47,159 nucleotides of DNA from a virus: IMG/VR virus record IMGVR_UViG_3300001097_000006, positions 1 through 47,159 of that record. One strand, written 5' to 3'. Shown piece by piece: positions 1-8,226 of the stretch. The number at the start of each line of letters is the position of its first letter. Position 1 is the first letter of the stretch. Below the pieces are notes generated by a model. It saw only the letters and a list, made by a program, of their open reading frames with translations. It did not search any database and had not been told where the DNA came from. The position numbers and the translations under genes are program-made.

Positions 1-132
1 TCAATTGGTTCTGGAAGAAATCCAGCATTTGGTCTTAATGGTTCAACTTGGGGTTACGGTCCAAATGGGTTAGGTATGATCAATTATACACATCCAAACA
101 CGTCTTTAAACGTAGGTCAAGTAATTATTTAA
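1..132 (+). CDS. C-terminal fragment of an unidentified protein
   Basis: An open frame runs from the window edge to a TAA at 130-132 and encodes 43 residues rich in Gly, Asn and Thr. Such composition is common at the ends of phage structural proteins, but no family can be named from so little. The next gene begins two bases after the stop, so the two are probably cotranscribed. The real start lies outside the window. Confidence 0.6.
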   Translation, partial: SIGSGRNPAFGLNGSTWGYGPNGLGMINYTHPNTSLNVGQVII

Positions 133-133
133 T

Positions 134-598
134 ATGAAGCTTTACAATCTTTTTAATGAGCTTATATTTGAAAGTATCAGTACACGTAAGTTGTTAACTG
201 AAGGTGTTGCTGATGCAGCAATTATCGATTCAATAGATGGTAAGCTAACTAAAGATAATCGTGTTGCTAGGTATAATGTTAATATAACATATAAAGATGG
301 GGAAAATGGTGTAGTTGGTTCAAGATATATTCAAGTGTATGCATTAGGTTCAACATCAACTGGAAATAAAGCTATTAGGGCTTATCAAATCAATGGTGCT
401 ACTAAAACTGAAAATGCTAAATGGAAAACTTTTTTAGTTGATAACATTATTAGCTGGGTACCAACTAATATGGCATGGTTTGAACCAATACCTAGTTATG
501 ACTCATCAATACCATCATATAATAATAATGGTGATGGATCATTTTCATCAATAATCACTCAAGTTAAATTTGAGGGTGGGACAAAAGGAATTAAATAA
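134..598 (+). CDS. Small phage protein, possibly WYL-like beta domain
   Basis: This is a 154-residue protein with no signal peptide or membrane segment. Residues about 40-110 show alternating beta-type stretches: an Arg-Tyr-Ile-x-Val-Tyr-Ala-Leu-Gly run, then Gly-Asn-x-Ala-Ile-Arg-Ala-Tyr-Gln, then Trp-Lys-Thr-Phe-Leu-Val-Asp. That order (YxxVYALG, IRAYQ, KxFxVDxI) resembles the small ligand-binding fold of WYL-type domains seen in other T4-like phage accessory proteins. The match is from memory of patterns and is weak. The C-terminus is Ser, Asn and Gly rich. It starts two bases after the preceding stop. Function unknown. Confidence 0.55.
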   Translation: MKLYNLFNELIFESISTRKLLTEGVADAAIIDSIDGKLTKDNRVARYNVNITYKDGENGVVGSRYIQVYALGSTSTGNKAIRAYQINGATKTENAKWKTFLVDNIISWVPTNMAWFEPIPSYDSSIPSYNNNGDGSFSSIITQVKFEGGTKGIK

Positions 599-605
599 AG
601 TTAAA

Positions 606-1181
606 ATGGAAATGCCAAGTCAAATACCAGCAAGTGCGTTAAGTAAAATGTTGGGTAACGCAAAAAAAATAATGGATAAAGTAAATAATACTAATCCAAT
701 TGTATTATCTGAACAGTCACTTAAGGGTTCAGAATACGATAGTGTTGAAGAACCAATACAATATAATGATCAAATGGGTGATGTGTCTTCTTATGGGCCA
801 TCAGATTATACTGATGAACAAGTAATTAATTCCAGATTACCTCAAAATATAAAAGAAGCGATGATGAAAAATCGTATACCGCAAACTACTATGAATTCAA
901 CGTTTACACTTGAGGATGTAAGTGATTTAGACGATATAAAAATGACACCAAATAAAAGAAACCCTATACTTAAAACTCCACAAGTTAATATAAATGAAAG
1001 AGTAATAAATAATTCGGATATGGTTACGATAAGTCGAACAGAGTTAAAGGATTTAATCCAAGAATCATTGATAAGTTTTTTAAAGGGTAGTTATGAAAAA
1101 AACTTAACTGAAGCTACCATAACAAAAACAATAAATCTATTAATTAGTCAAGGTAAAATAGGTGTTAAAGATAAAAAATAA
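606..1181 (+). CDS. Conserved hypothetical phage protein
   Basis: A 191-residue protein I do not recognise. I place the start at the ATG at 606, eight bases after the preceding stop and behind an A-rich leader. An in-frame TTG at 570 would add 12 residues overlapping the upstream gene and is less likely. The protein is hydrophilic and Asn/Ser rich in the middle. It ends in a predicted helical segment (about residues 140-185) with the run RTELKDLIQES, the kind of helix found at the ends of phage assembly or scaffold proteins. It is the last gene before a terminator at 1194-1226. Confidence 0.6.
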   Translation: MEMPSQIPASALSKMLGNAKKIMDKVNNTNPIVLSEQSLKGSEYDSVEEPIQYNDQMGDVSSYGPSDYTDEQVINSRLPQNIKEAMMKNRIPQTTMNSTFTLEDVSDLDDIKMTPNKRNPILKTPQVNINERVINNSDMVTISRTELKDLIQESLISFLKGSYEKNLTEATITKTINLLISQGKIGVKDKK

Positions 1182-1193
1182 AAAATAAAAAAT

Positions 1194-1226
1194 AAAAAAA
1201 AAAGCTCTAAATAGGGCTTTTTTTTA
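1194..1226 (+). terminator. Rho-independent terminator
   Basis: A-rich left arm ending AAAAAGCTC, loop TAAATA, right arm GGGCTTTTT followed by more T. The stem has one G-U wobble. It lies directly after the stop of the 606-1181 gene and before a 110-base gap with no convincing gene. Confidence 0.85.
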
Positions 1227-1335
1227 TGTTAATTTTTTCATGTATTATATTTTTTAATAAGCTTTACTTAGCCAAAGAAATGGTTATAATTGTGAAGTAG
1301 TTTGGAAATCAGATTATAGAAAAAATTAAAAAATT

Positions 1336-2651
1336 ATGAAAGAAAATAAAAACTATACCACCCCAGTAGGTCGTAAAACTAGAGTACTTGTAGTACCTAG
1401 TGACCGTACTGGGGTGGGCTAATTGGTCACTTTAGGTCTATAGGGCCACACATCGCATTAGAAAATCAATATCCAGATGAGTTCATGATAGATATTGATT
1501 TTGAACCAAATTTAAATGATGATAATTTCTTAAAACAATATGATATAATTCATTATCATAGAACTATTGGTGATTACGCTCAAATGGAATCACTTAATGT
1601 TAAACTTAAAGATTTAGGTATTATATCGATAATGGATTTGGATGATCATTGGGCACCTGGTGTTCACCACCCAGCTTACCATCTAATTAAACAACACAAA
1701 TTGGATGAAAAGATATTAAACAACATTAAATTAGCTCAAAACGTAACAACAACTACACCTATTTTTGCTGAGGAAATTTCAAAATACAATAAAAATGTTT
1801 TTATCTTACCTAATGCCATAGATCCAACTGAAACACAATTTATACCTAACTTAGAACCGTCTAATGGACGACTTAGAATTGGTTGGTTAGGTGGTAGTAG
1901 TCATTTAGTTGATCTACAAATACTTAAAGGTATTGTTGGTAGACTTAAAAGTGATGGTTTGATCGATAAGGTACAATTTGTACTATGTGGTTTTGATATT
2001 AGAGGGACACATACGCAAATAAACCAAGACACTGGTGAACAAATAGTAACTAATATTACACCAAAACAAAGTGTTTGGTATCAATATGAGAAACTATTTA
2101 CTGATGATTATAAAACAGTTAGTCCAGAATATAAAGATTATCTAATGACTTTCAAGCAAGATGATTTTGTTGGTGTTGAAAACGAACCATACCGTAGAGT
2201 TTGGACCAAACCGATTTCAACATATGCGTCTAACTATAATCTTTTTGACGTATCTTTAGCTCCTATTGAAGAAAATATTTTTAATAAGGTTAAAAGTCAA
2301 TTAAAAGTTATTGAAGCTGGTTTTCACCATAAAGCAATTATTGCCCAAAATTATGGTCCATATAAAATTGATTTAATTAACGCTATTGATTTCGGTGGGG
2401 TTATTAATCAATCAGCTAATGGTATACTAATTGATACACTTAAAAACCATAAAGATTGGTATTCAGCTATTAAAAAGTTAATTAAAAATCCAGATTTAGT
2501 TAAAACTCTTCAAGATAATTTACATGAAACAATTAAAGATACTTATTCTATGAATAAAGTCACTGAAAATAGACGAAATTTGTATTTAGATTTGATTAAT
2601 AAAAGTAAAGTTATTTCAGTTACAAATGAAACTGAAAAGGTTATGAACTAA
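1336..2651 (+). CDS. GT-B glycosyltransferase, reading frame interrupted near N-terminus
   Basis: The body of this gene is open from 1404 to 2651. Its most downstream plausible ATG is at 1485, but the family N-terminus lies upstream. From the ATG at 1336 the frame reads 28 residues ending RVLVVPSDRTGVG, then meets TAA at 1420. The rest of the motif, HFRSIGPHIALE, resumes at 1428 in another frame. Joined, this gives about 435 residues. The C-terminal half has a GT-B donor domain with GRLRIGWLGGSSH and a KVIEAG run, typical of GT4/GT1-type enzymes. The interruption may be programmed bypassing, a frameshift, or a mutation or assembly error. Glycine codons ggg and ggc at the break are rare in this genome, which prefers ggt. 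The promoter is not clear; a TATAATTG-like box lies near 1300. Confidence 0.7.
1358..1431 (+). other. Nested GC-rich inverted repeats at the glycosyltransferase frame break
   Basis: CCACCCCAGTA at 1358-1368 pairs with TACTGGGGTGG at 1407-1417. Inside it GGTC (1369-1372) pairs with GACC (1402-1405), and ACTAG plus GTAC (1378-1387, one bulged A) pair with GTAC and CTAGT (1393-1401). The hairpin ends at the base of the glycine codon that precedes the TAA. A competing stem pairs AGTGACC (1399-1405) with GGTCACT (1425-1431), looping out the stop. The GC content is far above that of the surroundings. All of it lies inside a conserved coding motif. Confidence 0.8.
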
Positions 2652-2685
2652 AAAAATAATAAAATAAAAAAAAAATCTTCTGACC

Positions 2686-2716
2686 TTGTTTTTTATTGTT
2701 TTAATGTGTATATTTG
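2686..2716 (+). promoter_or_regulatory. Bacteroidota-type promoter candidate
   Basis: TTG at 2686-2688 and TATATTTG at 2709-2716, spaced by 20 bases, match the TTTG/TAnnTTTG layout known for Bacteroidota housekeeping sigma factors. It stands in a 97-base gap, 32 bases before the ATG at 2749. Confidence 0.5.
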
Positions 2717-2748
2717 TGTAAATAAATAAGTTAAAATAATAAAAAACA

Positions 2749-3309
2749 ATGGCATTAGATCAAGAAAAAATTGTTGCAAACGTAATGAAATTTTACGCAA
2801 CGTTAGAAAAAATTGGTGTACCAACATCAAAATTAGTTGAAGTTTTAGGTGAAAATTTCATTAAAGCTCCAGCATCAACACAAAAAAACTATAATAATGC
2901 ATTTGAGGGTGGTCTAGTTGATCACTTATTGAGAGTAGGTAAATACTCCGTAATGATAAATAATTCATTACCAGATGATGAAAAGGTAGATCAAAATTCT
3001 TTACTTAAAATTTGTTTATTACACCAAATCGGTAAATGTAATATGTTTAAACCTAACACATCTGATTGGCACGTTAAAAATTTAGGTAAAGCTTATGAGT
3101 TTAACACTGAGGAAACGTCAATGCGTGTTAGTGAACGAAGTGTTAAGATAATCTTATCTTGTGGTATTGAATTAACTGAAGATGAATATGTTGGTATTTT
3201 AAATATGGATTCTGATACTGAATCATCTAAACACCATAACTCTATGGTTGGGGACGTTGTTAAAATGGGAAGTATTTTAGCGATTAAAAATGAGAAAAAA
3301 AATGTTTAA
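2749..3309 (+). CDS. HD-domain-like phage protein with altered HD motif
   Basis: A 186-residue protein. Residues 53-65 (EGGLVDHLLRVGK) and 87-96 (KICLLHQIGK) have the shape of an HD-superfamily phosphohydrolase: a first His in GGLVDH (His59), then the LLHxIGK signature. The Asp of the HD pair is Gln (His92-Gln93). That may remove metal-dependent catalysis, or it may be a family-wide variant; I have an impression of similar HQIGK proteins in other phages but cannot verify it. A later SxWHVKNLGKxYEF region is also typical of that group. It follows its own promoter candidate and overlaps the dUTPase gene by 20 bases. Confidence 0.65.
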   Translation: MALDQEKIVANVMKFYATLEKIGVPTSKLVEVLGENFIKAPASTQKNYNNAFEGGLVDHLLRVGKYSVMINNSLPDDEKVDQNSLLKICLLHQIGKCNMFKPNTSDWHVKNLGKAYEFNTEETSMRVSERSVKIILSCGIELTEDEYVGILNMDSDTESSKHHNSMVGDVVKMGSILAIKNEKKNV

Positions 3310-3871
3310 TATTGAATTGATGAAACAAAGAGTAATAGATATTAGCGACTCTAATATCGATTACACCCAAGATGATTTTAATGCCGAATTTAGTGTTAAT
3401 TTATTTGATGAAGTAACATTAGACCATAAAATAGGTATTAATTTCGTTAATACATCAGAAAATTCTGACCCAGAATATGCCACTGATGGTGCATCTGGTT
3501 TTGATATTAGATCAAATGAGACTACGGTTTTAAAGGCTAAAGAATTTAAAGCTATTGGTACTGGGTTATATTTTGAAATCCCAGATAATTTTGAGATCCA
3601 AATACGTTCTAGAAGTGGTCTATCGATTAAACATGGTGTTGTTGTTTTAAATTCACCTGGAACCATTGATAGTGATTTTTTAGGTGAAATTAAAGTCATC
3701 CTTATCAACCATAGCGATATTGATTTTACTATTGAAAAAGGTGATCGTATCGCTCAAGCTGTTATTTCAACTGTCCTTAGTCTAAGGACGATTACCTTAA
3801 AAAAAATTACTGAAATAACTAAAATAACTGATAGAAATATTGGGGGTTTTGGTAGTACTGGTATCAAATAA
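3290..3871 (+). CDS. dut: dUTP diphosphatase (dUTPase)
   Basis: Hydrolyses dUTP to dUMP and pyrophosphate, keeping uracil out of phage DNA and feeding dTMP synthesis. All five trimeric-dUTPase motifs are visible in order: SGFDIRS, RSRSG, GVVVLNSPGTID, KGDRIAQAV and the C-terminal NIGGFGSTG that closes over the active site. The core is preceded by about 45 extra residues. Start choice: the ATG at 3290 overlaps the upstream gene by 20 bases; the ATG at 3302 (four residues shorter), with an A-rich leader, is equally plausible. The protein is cytoplasmic. Confidence 0.95.
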   Translation: MRKKMFNIELMKQRVIDISDSNIDYTQDDFNAEFSVNLFDEVTLDHKIGINFVNTSENSDPEYATDGASGFDIRSNETTVLKAKEFKAIGTGLYFEIPDNFEIQIRSRSGLSIKHGVVVLNSPGTIDSDFLGEIKVILINHSDIDFTIEKGDRIAQAVISTVLSLRTITLKKITEITKITDRNIGGFGSTGIK

Positions 3872-3879
3872 ATAAATAA

Positions 3880-4122
3880 ATGGACGTTCAAGATTTAATC
3901 GTGGTAATTGAAAATCATTCACGTAAAGCTGGTTTATTCAGTGGTCGGTTTGTTAAAATATCTGATTGTGTTTATAGATGGAATTTACCGTCAGTAGATT
4001 TATCTGAACCAATAATAACTTTAACTGAAAACGTCATTAAACATTCACATTTGGTGTATTCAGATGAAAAAATAACTTGGTTAACTTATGATGAGTTAAT
4101 TACAAGATATCCCTTAAAATAA
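3880..4122 (+). CDS. Hypothetical 80-residue protein
   Basis: An 80-residue protein beginning eight bases after the dUTPase stop, behind the A-rich leader AAATAAATAA. It is acidic to neutral with no membrane segment and no motif I recognise. It probably belongs to the same transcript as dut and the glycosyltransferase that follows 15 bases later. Confidence 0.6.
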   Translation: MDVQDLIVVIENHSRKAGLFSGRFVKISDCVYRWNLPSVDLSEPIITLTENVIKHSHLVYSDEKITWLTYDELITRYPLK

Positions 4123-4137
4123 AAAAAAATATTAAAT

Positions 4138-5787
4138 ATGATAAGTGTAGTCTGTTCTTCACAATACCCATTAGATGAGTTTAAAAAACATGTGATAAAA
4201 ACATCTGGTTTACATAATAAAATAGAGTTTTTAGGTTATGAAAATAAAGGTGAATATTCGTTAACTGAAATATATAATCGTGGGTTAAAAGATAGTAAAA
4301 ATGATATTGTTGTATTTTTACACCATGATTTAACTATTGAAACTAAACAATGGGGTAATAAATTATTAAAACAATTCACGAAAAACCCAGAATTCAGTAT
4401 AATTGGTGTTGCTGGTGGTAAAAACATGCCAGTATCTGGTCAATGGTGGGAATCAAAAAAACAAATGTGTGGTAGAGTTTCACATACACATGAAGGTAAA
4501 ACTTGGTTATCCTCATACTCAGACGATATGGGTGTTGGGTTAACCGAAGTAGTGGTTGTTGATGGGGTGTTTTTTGCTGTTGATAAAACAAAGATAAAAT
4601 CTACCTTCAATGAAGATGTTAAAGGGTTTCACTTTTATGATATGACATTTTGTTTTGAAAATTATCTTAATGATTGCAAGATAGGTGTTTCAACATTAAT
4701 TAGAATTAATCATCAATCAATTGGTCAAACTAACGAATCTTGGGAGAATAATAGGGTTTTATTTGCTGAAAAATTTAAAGATAATTTACCAGTAAACATT
4801 AAACGTGTATTAATTAAAGGTGAAAAATTAAAAGTTTTAATTGGTTGTTTAAGTTTCGCAAATTATACTGGATCTGAATTGTATGTTTTTGAGTTAGCTA
4901 AACAATTAATTAAAGAAGGGTGTGAGGTTTCAATATCTTCAACGATAGGTAACCCTCTAGCTAGTGCAGCTAAAGCTATTGGTATTAAACTATATACTTT
5001 ACAAGAACCACCAGGTTTTAAATTGGGTGACGGTAAATGGTTATTAAAAACAACCAATGGCGATATTGAATCCCAACTAAACACACTTTATAAGGTTAAT
5101 GATGTTAATTTTGATGTGATTCATCTGAACCATAAACCAGTAACTGAACATTTGTTGCGGCTTTACCCAGACACACCAGCTGTATGTTCAATACATTCAG
5201 AAGTTATAGCTCTTGAGGATCCAGTTATTTCTGAACAAATTAAAAAGTATATTGCTATACGACCAGAGATTAAAGATTATCTTGTTTCTAATTTTAATAT
5301 CCCAACTGAAATAGTCGATGTAATTTATAACCCAATTGATAATGATAAATTTAAATTGGTTGGTAATCGTGTTAAAGTGGATAAAAAACGTATTTTATTT
5401 GTTGGAACGATAGATTATCTAAGAAAAAATACGATTAAATCTTTGATTGATACAACTAAAGAAAATGGTGATGAACTTTGGATTGTTGGTAAAAAAAATG
5501 AAGAATATTTAGATGGTATGATGATAAATCAAACACATGTTAAGTATTTCGAACCAACGTATAATATTGAACACTACATCCATCAATGTGATGAAACCGC
5601 TGGTATCCTTCTTGGTCGAACAACTATTGAGGGTTGGTTATGTGGTAAGAAGGGTTGGATATATGTTGTTGATAATATTGGGAACATTTTATCTAAAAAA
5701 CTACATGGTATACCTATTGATATTGATAAATTTAAATGTGATAACGTTACTAAAGAAATAATTAGTATTTATAAATCTTTAATTTAA
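4138..5787 (+). CDS. Two-domain glycosyltransferase (GT2-like plus GT4-like fusion)
   Basis: 549 residues. The first 220 look like a GT-A, family 2 type transferase domain: an opening MISVVCSSQYP strand, then SLTEIYNRGL and DIVVFLHHDL (the DxD-like metal site region), and later VVVDGVFFAV and HFYDMTFCF. From about residue 230 a GT-B fold begins: KVLIGCLSFANYTGSELYVF, NxDVIHLNH, then a GT4-like donor half with RILFVGTIDYLRKN and ELWIVG. The usual GT4 EAxxxG donor signature is replaced by TTIEGWLCGKKG. Two transferases in one chain suggest that consecutive sugars are added. It lies downstream of dut and six bases from the next gene. Confidence 0.8.
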   Translation: MISVVCSSQYPLDEFKKHVIKTSGLHNKIEFLGYENKGEYSLTEIYNRGLKDSKNDIVVFLHHDLTIETKQWGNKLLKQFTKNPEFSIIGVAGGKNMPVSGQWWESKKQMCGRVSHTHEGKTWLSSYSDDMGVGLTEVVVVDGVFFAVDKTKIKSTFNEDVKGFHFYDMTFCFENYLNDCKIGVSTLIRINHQSIGQTNESWENNRVLFAEKFKDNLPVNIKRVLIKGEKLKVLIGCLSFANYTGSELYVFELAKQLIKEGCEVSISSTIGNPLASAAKAIGIKLYTLQEPPGFKLGDGKWLLKTTNGDIESQLNTLYKVNDVNFDVIHLNHKPVTEHLLRLYPDTPAVCSIHSEVIALEDPVISEQIKKYIAIRPEIKDYLVSNFNIPTEIVDVIYNPIDNDKFKLVGNRVKVDKKRILFVGTIDYLRKNTIKSLIDTTKENGDELWIVGKKNEEYLDGMMINQTHVKYFEPTYNIEHYIHQCDETAGILLGRTTIEGWLCGKKGWIYVVDNIGNILSKKLHGIPIDIDKFKCDNVTKEIISIYKSLI

Positions 5788-5792
5788 GTTTT

Positions 5793-6740
5793 ATGATTAG
5801 ATGGTTAAAAAATAAAATTGCGATGTTATCTTTTGCATTTGGTAGTGTTGAGAAAAATGCTTTAAATCAAAACGGTGGTGTGTTAACTGAAAAAGCTGGT
5901 GAAGAACGAAGAGTTAACCAAGGGACCTTAGCTGATGATCTTAAACAAGGTATAATTTCGCAAGAGGTTAAAGATTTGCGTTGGAGAACATATAAAGTAA
6001 TGAAAGCAGCTGAAGGATTTTCATCTAGTATTATTGGTTACGATAAAGATGGTTTTCCAATTACTAATTCTAAAAAAAAAAATAAAAATATTGGTTTAAA
6101 TAAAATTAAAATTGATGGGTTTGACACATATAGTGTTCAACTAGTTGTTGATAATTCTGAAATAACCGCAGATAGCAAAACAGTAATTAATAATGATATG
6201 ATTGATATGTTTGATCAGTGTGTTATTAATTATGATAATAATGGCGAGGTTTTATCAGCTACGCACGGTGAGATTACTGGTGAAGAATATTTTGCAACAA
6301 CAAAACCTACTTTCCCTATTATTATAACAAGGGATAGTATTTCTAAATTTGATATTGAACAATACACTAAGAAAATGGTTGTTAGGTCTGTAAGTGATAC
6401 AATAAAATTATTGGAATTTTATGTTAGTAAATACCCAGATGAATACAATCGTACCTCAAGGCTTTTTATTAGTGATATAAAAAAAGCTATTATTGAACCA
6501 AGTAAATCAACAATTCTACAATTTAATGAAGTTAATTTTATTTCAAATAAAACACTAGGTACTTATGACTTAATGGAGTATAAATATAAAATACTTTCTT
6601 TTGATAAGATCATTGATTTCAATGGCCATTATGTTATCAAATTTTTATCTGAAGTAATTATTGATGGTGGTGATATAGTTAATCAATATCGTGAAGAAAT
6701 GTTAGAAGAAAGGTATAAAAATAAAACTGAAAAAAAATGA
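5793..6740 (+). CDS. Conserved hypothetical phage protein
   Basis: A 315-residue protein I do not recognise. It opens with MIRWLKNKIAMLSFAF, an amphipathic stretch, followed by a charged region with Asn, Gln and Gly runs. After about residue 110 it has mixed alpha/beta character. There is no catalytic motif. It overlaps the following glycosyltransferase by four bases (ATGA), so it belongs to the sugar operon by position. By its N-terminal style it could instead be a virion or assembly protein captured within that operon. Confidence 0.65.
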   Translation: MIRWLKNKIAMLSFAFGSVEKNALNQNGGVLTEKAGEERRVNQGTLADDLKQGIISQEVKDLRWRTYKVMKAAEGFSSSIIGYDKDGFPITNSKKKNKNIGLNKIKIDGFDTYSVQLVVDNSEITADSKTVINNDMIDMFDQCVINYDNNGEVLSATHGEITGEEYFATTKPTFPIIITRDSISKFDIEQYTKKMVVRSVSDTIKLLEFYVSKYPDEYNRTSRLFISDIKKAIIEPSKSTILQFNEVNFISNKTLGTYDLMEYKYKILSFDKIIDFNGHYVIKFLSEVIIDGGDIVNQYREEMLEERYKNKTEKK

Positions 6741-7396
6741 AACTATTAATTAAATTCCCAACTAGAAATAGACCAGAAAAATTTTTATCTGTATTAGATA
6801 AATACATTAATTTCTTAGATGATAAAACAACAAAAATTATAGTCAGCTGTGACTCAGATGATATTACCATGAATAATGATTTTATTAAAGACGTTATTGG
6901 GCAATACGAAAATGTTTTATTATGTTATGGTGAAAATAAAACAAAGATTCAAGCGGTTAACGCTGATATATCTGATGATGATTTTGATGTTATTTTATTA
7001 GCTTCTGATGATATGATACCAGTTATTAAGGGTTATGATTTAATTATAAAAGAAAAGATGTTAGAAAAATATCCAGATACTGATGGTGTATTATGGTTTA
7101 ATGATGGTTATCAAGGTGATAACCTAAATACTCTTTGTATATTAGGTGTGAAATATTATAATAGATTTGGGTATATTTATAATCCAGAATATATTTCTGT
7201 GTGGTGTGATAATGAATTTATGGATGTGGCCAATATATTGGGTAAGCAAACGTATTTCAATAATACAATAATTAAACATGAACATCCAGATTATGGTCAT
7301 GGTGTTAGGGATTTGGTTCATTCATTAAATTCTAAATACGAGTCTACTGATAAAAATACTTATAATAAAAGGAAATTAATAAATTTTGAAATATGA
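6737..7396 (+). CDS. GT2-like glycosyltransferase (GT-A fold)
   Basis: A 219-residue protein. It starts MKLLIKFPTRNRPEKF, the first strand and loop of family 2 transferases, followed by KIIVSCDSDD and DVILLASDDMIP, where the acidic cluster fits the nucleotide-sugar and metal site. A late HEHPDYGHG segment supplies histidines. It is shorter than typical 250-300 residue enzymes. It is translationally coupled on both sides by four-base overlaps. The donor and acceptor cannot be told from sequence. Confidence 0.75.
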   Translation: MKLLIKFPTRNRPEKFLSVLDKYINFLDDKTTKIIVSCDSDDITMNNDFIKDVIGQYENVLLCYGENKTKIQAVNADISDDDFDVILLASDDMIPVIKGYDLIIKEKMLEKYPDTDGVLWFNDGYQGDNLNTLCILGVKYYNRFGYIYNPEYISVWCDNEFMDVANILGKQTYFNNTIIKHEHPDYGHGVRDLVHSLNSKYESTDKNTYNKRKLINFEI

Positions 7397-8226
7397 TAAC
7401 AGCATTTAACACAATGTTTAAAAATGAAGAAAAATTATTAGGTGAGGTATTAAAAATTTGGAAAGAATACCCTATTGATTTATTCATTTTTTATGATGAT
7501 AATTCAACCGATAATTCAATTAATGTTATAAGTGAACATTTAAATGAATTTAGGTATATAATTATTAATGATAAACTTATTAACTTTAATGAAGGTTATC
7601 AAAGACAGAGAATGATTGAAGTGTCTAGGCAAATGGATGTTGATATTGTTTTTTCTCTTGATTGTGATGAATTATTATCAGCTAATATTATTAGTGATTG
7701 GAATAAATTTTTAGGTGTTTATGAAACTACAGATATGTTATTATATTGGTATAATTCAGTTGGATCTTTAACTAAACACCGTAACGATCCACAATATGTT
7801 AATAATTATAGGAGTTTTGTTTTACCGTTAAAGTATTGTGGGGATTTAAATAAAGATGAACATAAATACCATACCCCAAGAACACCATATGTTAATCTAC
7901 CTAAAACTTATACTAGTGAATATGGTGTGATTCATTTACAATCTATTAATAAGAAATTTTATGCTATTAAACAATTATGGTATAAACATTATGAATTTGT
8001 TAATTATGGTCACTCAGTTGAGGAGATCAATCATAGGTATGATAATGTTGTTAATAATTTTAATTTTAATGAAGTTGTAACACCATATAATATAGTTGAA
8101 GGTATTACATTTAATATTGATATTTTTGATGAATTAGAAAAAGAAAAAGGATATTATGATTTTATACGTCATAATTATAATGAAGAATTAATAACATTTG
8201 GAAAAGAATATTTATTATGGGTTTAA
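7393..8226 (+). CDS. GT2/GT92-like glycosyltransferase
   Basis: 277 residues. The opening MITAFNTMFKNEEKLLGEV matches the NExxxL start of family 2 enzymes, and FYDDNSTDNS is the classic second motif. VDIVFSLDCDELL gives a D-x-D-E metal-binding site. Downstream VIHLQSINKKF and YKHYEF runs are typical of small phage and capsule enzymes of this group. The gene overlaps its neighbours by 4 and 10 bases. A cytoplasmic enzyme with unknown donor. Confidence 0.8.
   Translation: MITAFNTMFKNEEKLLGEVLKIWKEYPIDLFIFYDDNSTDNSINVISEHLNEFRYIIINDKLINFNEGYQRQRMIEVSRQMDVDIVFSLDCDELLSANIISDWNKFLGVYETTDMLLYWYNSVGSLTKHRNDPQYVNNYRSFVLPLKYCGDLNKDEHKYHTPRTPYVNLPKTYTSEYGVIHLQSINKKFYAIKQLWYKHYEFVNYGHSVEEINHRYDNVVNNFNFNEVVTPYNIVEGITFNIDIFDELEKEKGYYDFIRHNYNEELITFGKEYLLWV

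Noticed and set aside
1226-1300. A 24-residue hydrophobic open frame from ATG 1226
   Set aside because: It starts within the terminator's T run, has no good leader and no family pattern; treated as noncoding.
1336-1422. A separate 28-residue peptide gene
   Set aside because: Its sequence is the conserved N-terminus of the downstream glycosyltransferase, so it is better read as part of that gene.
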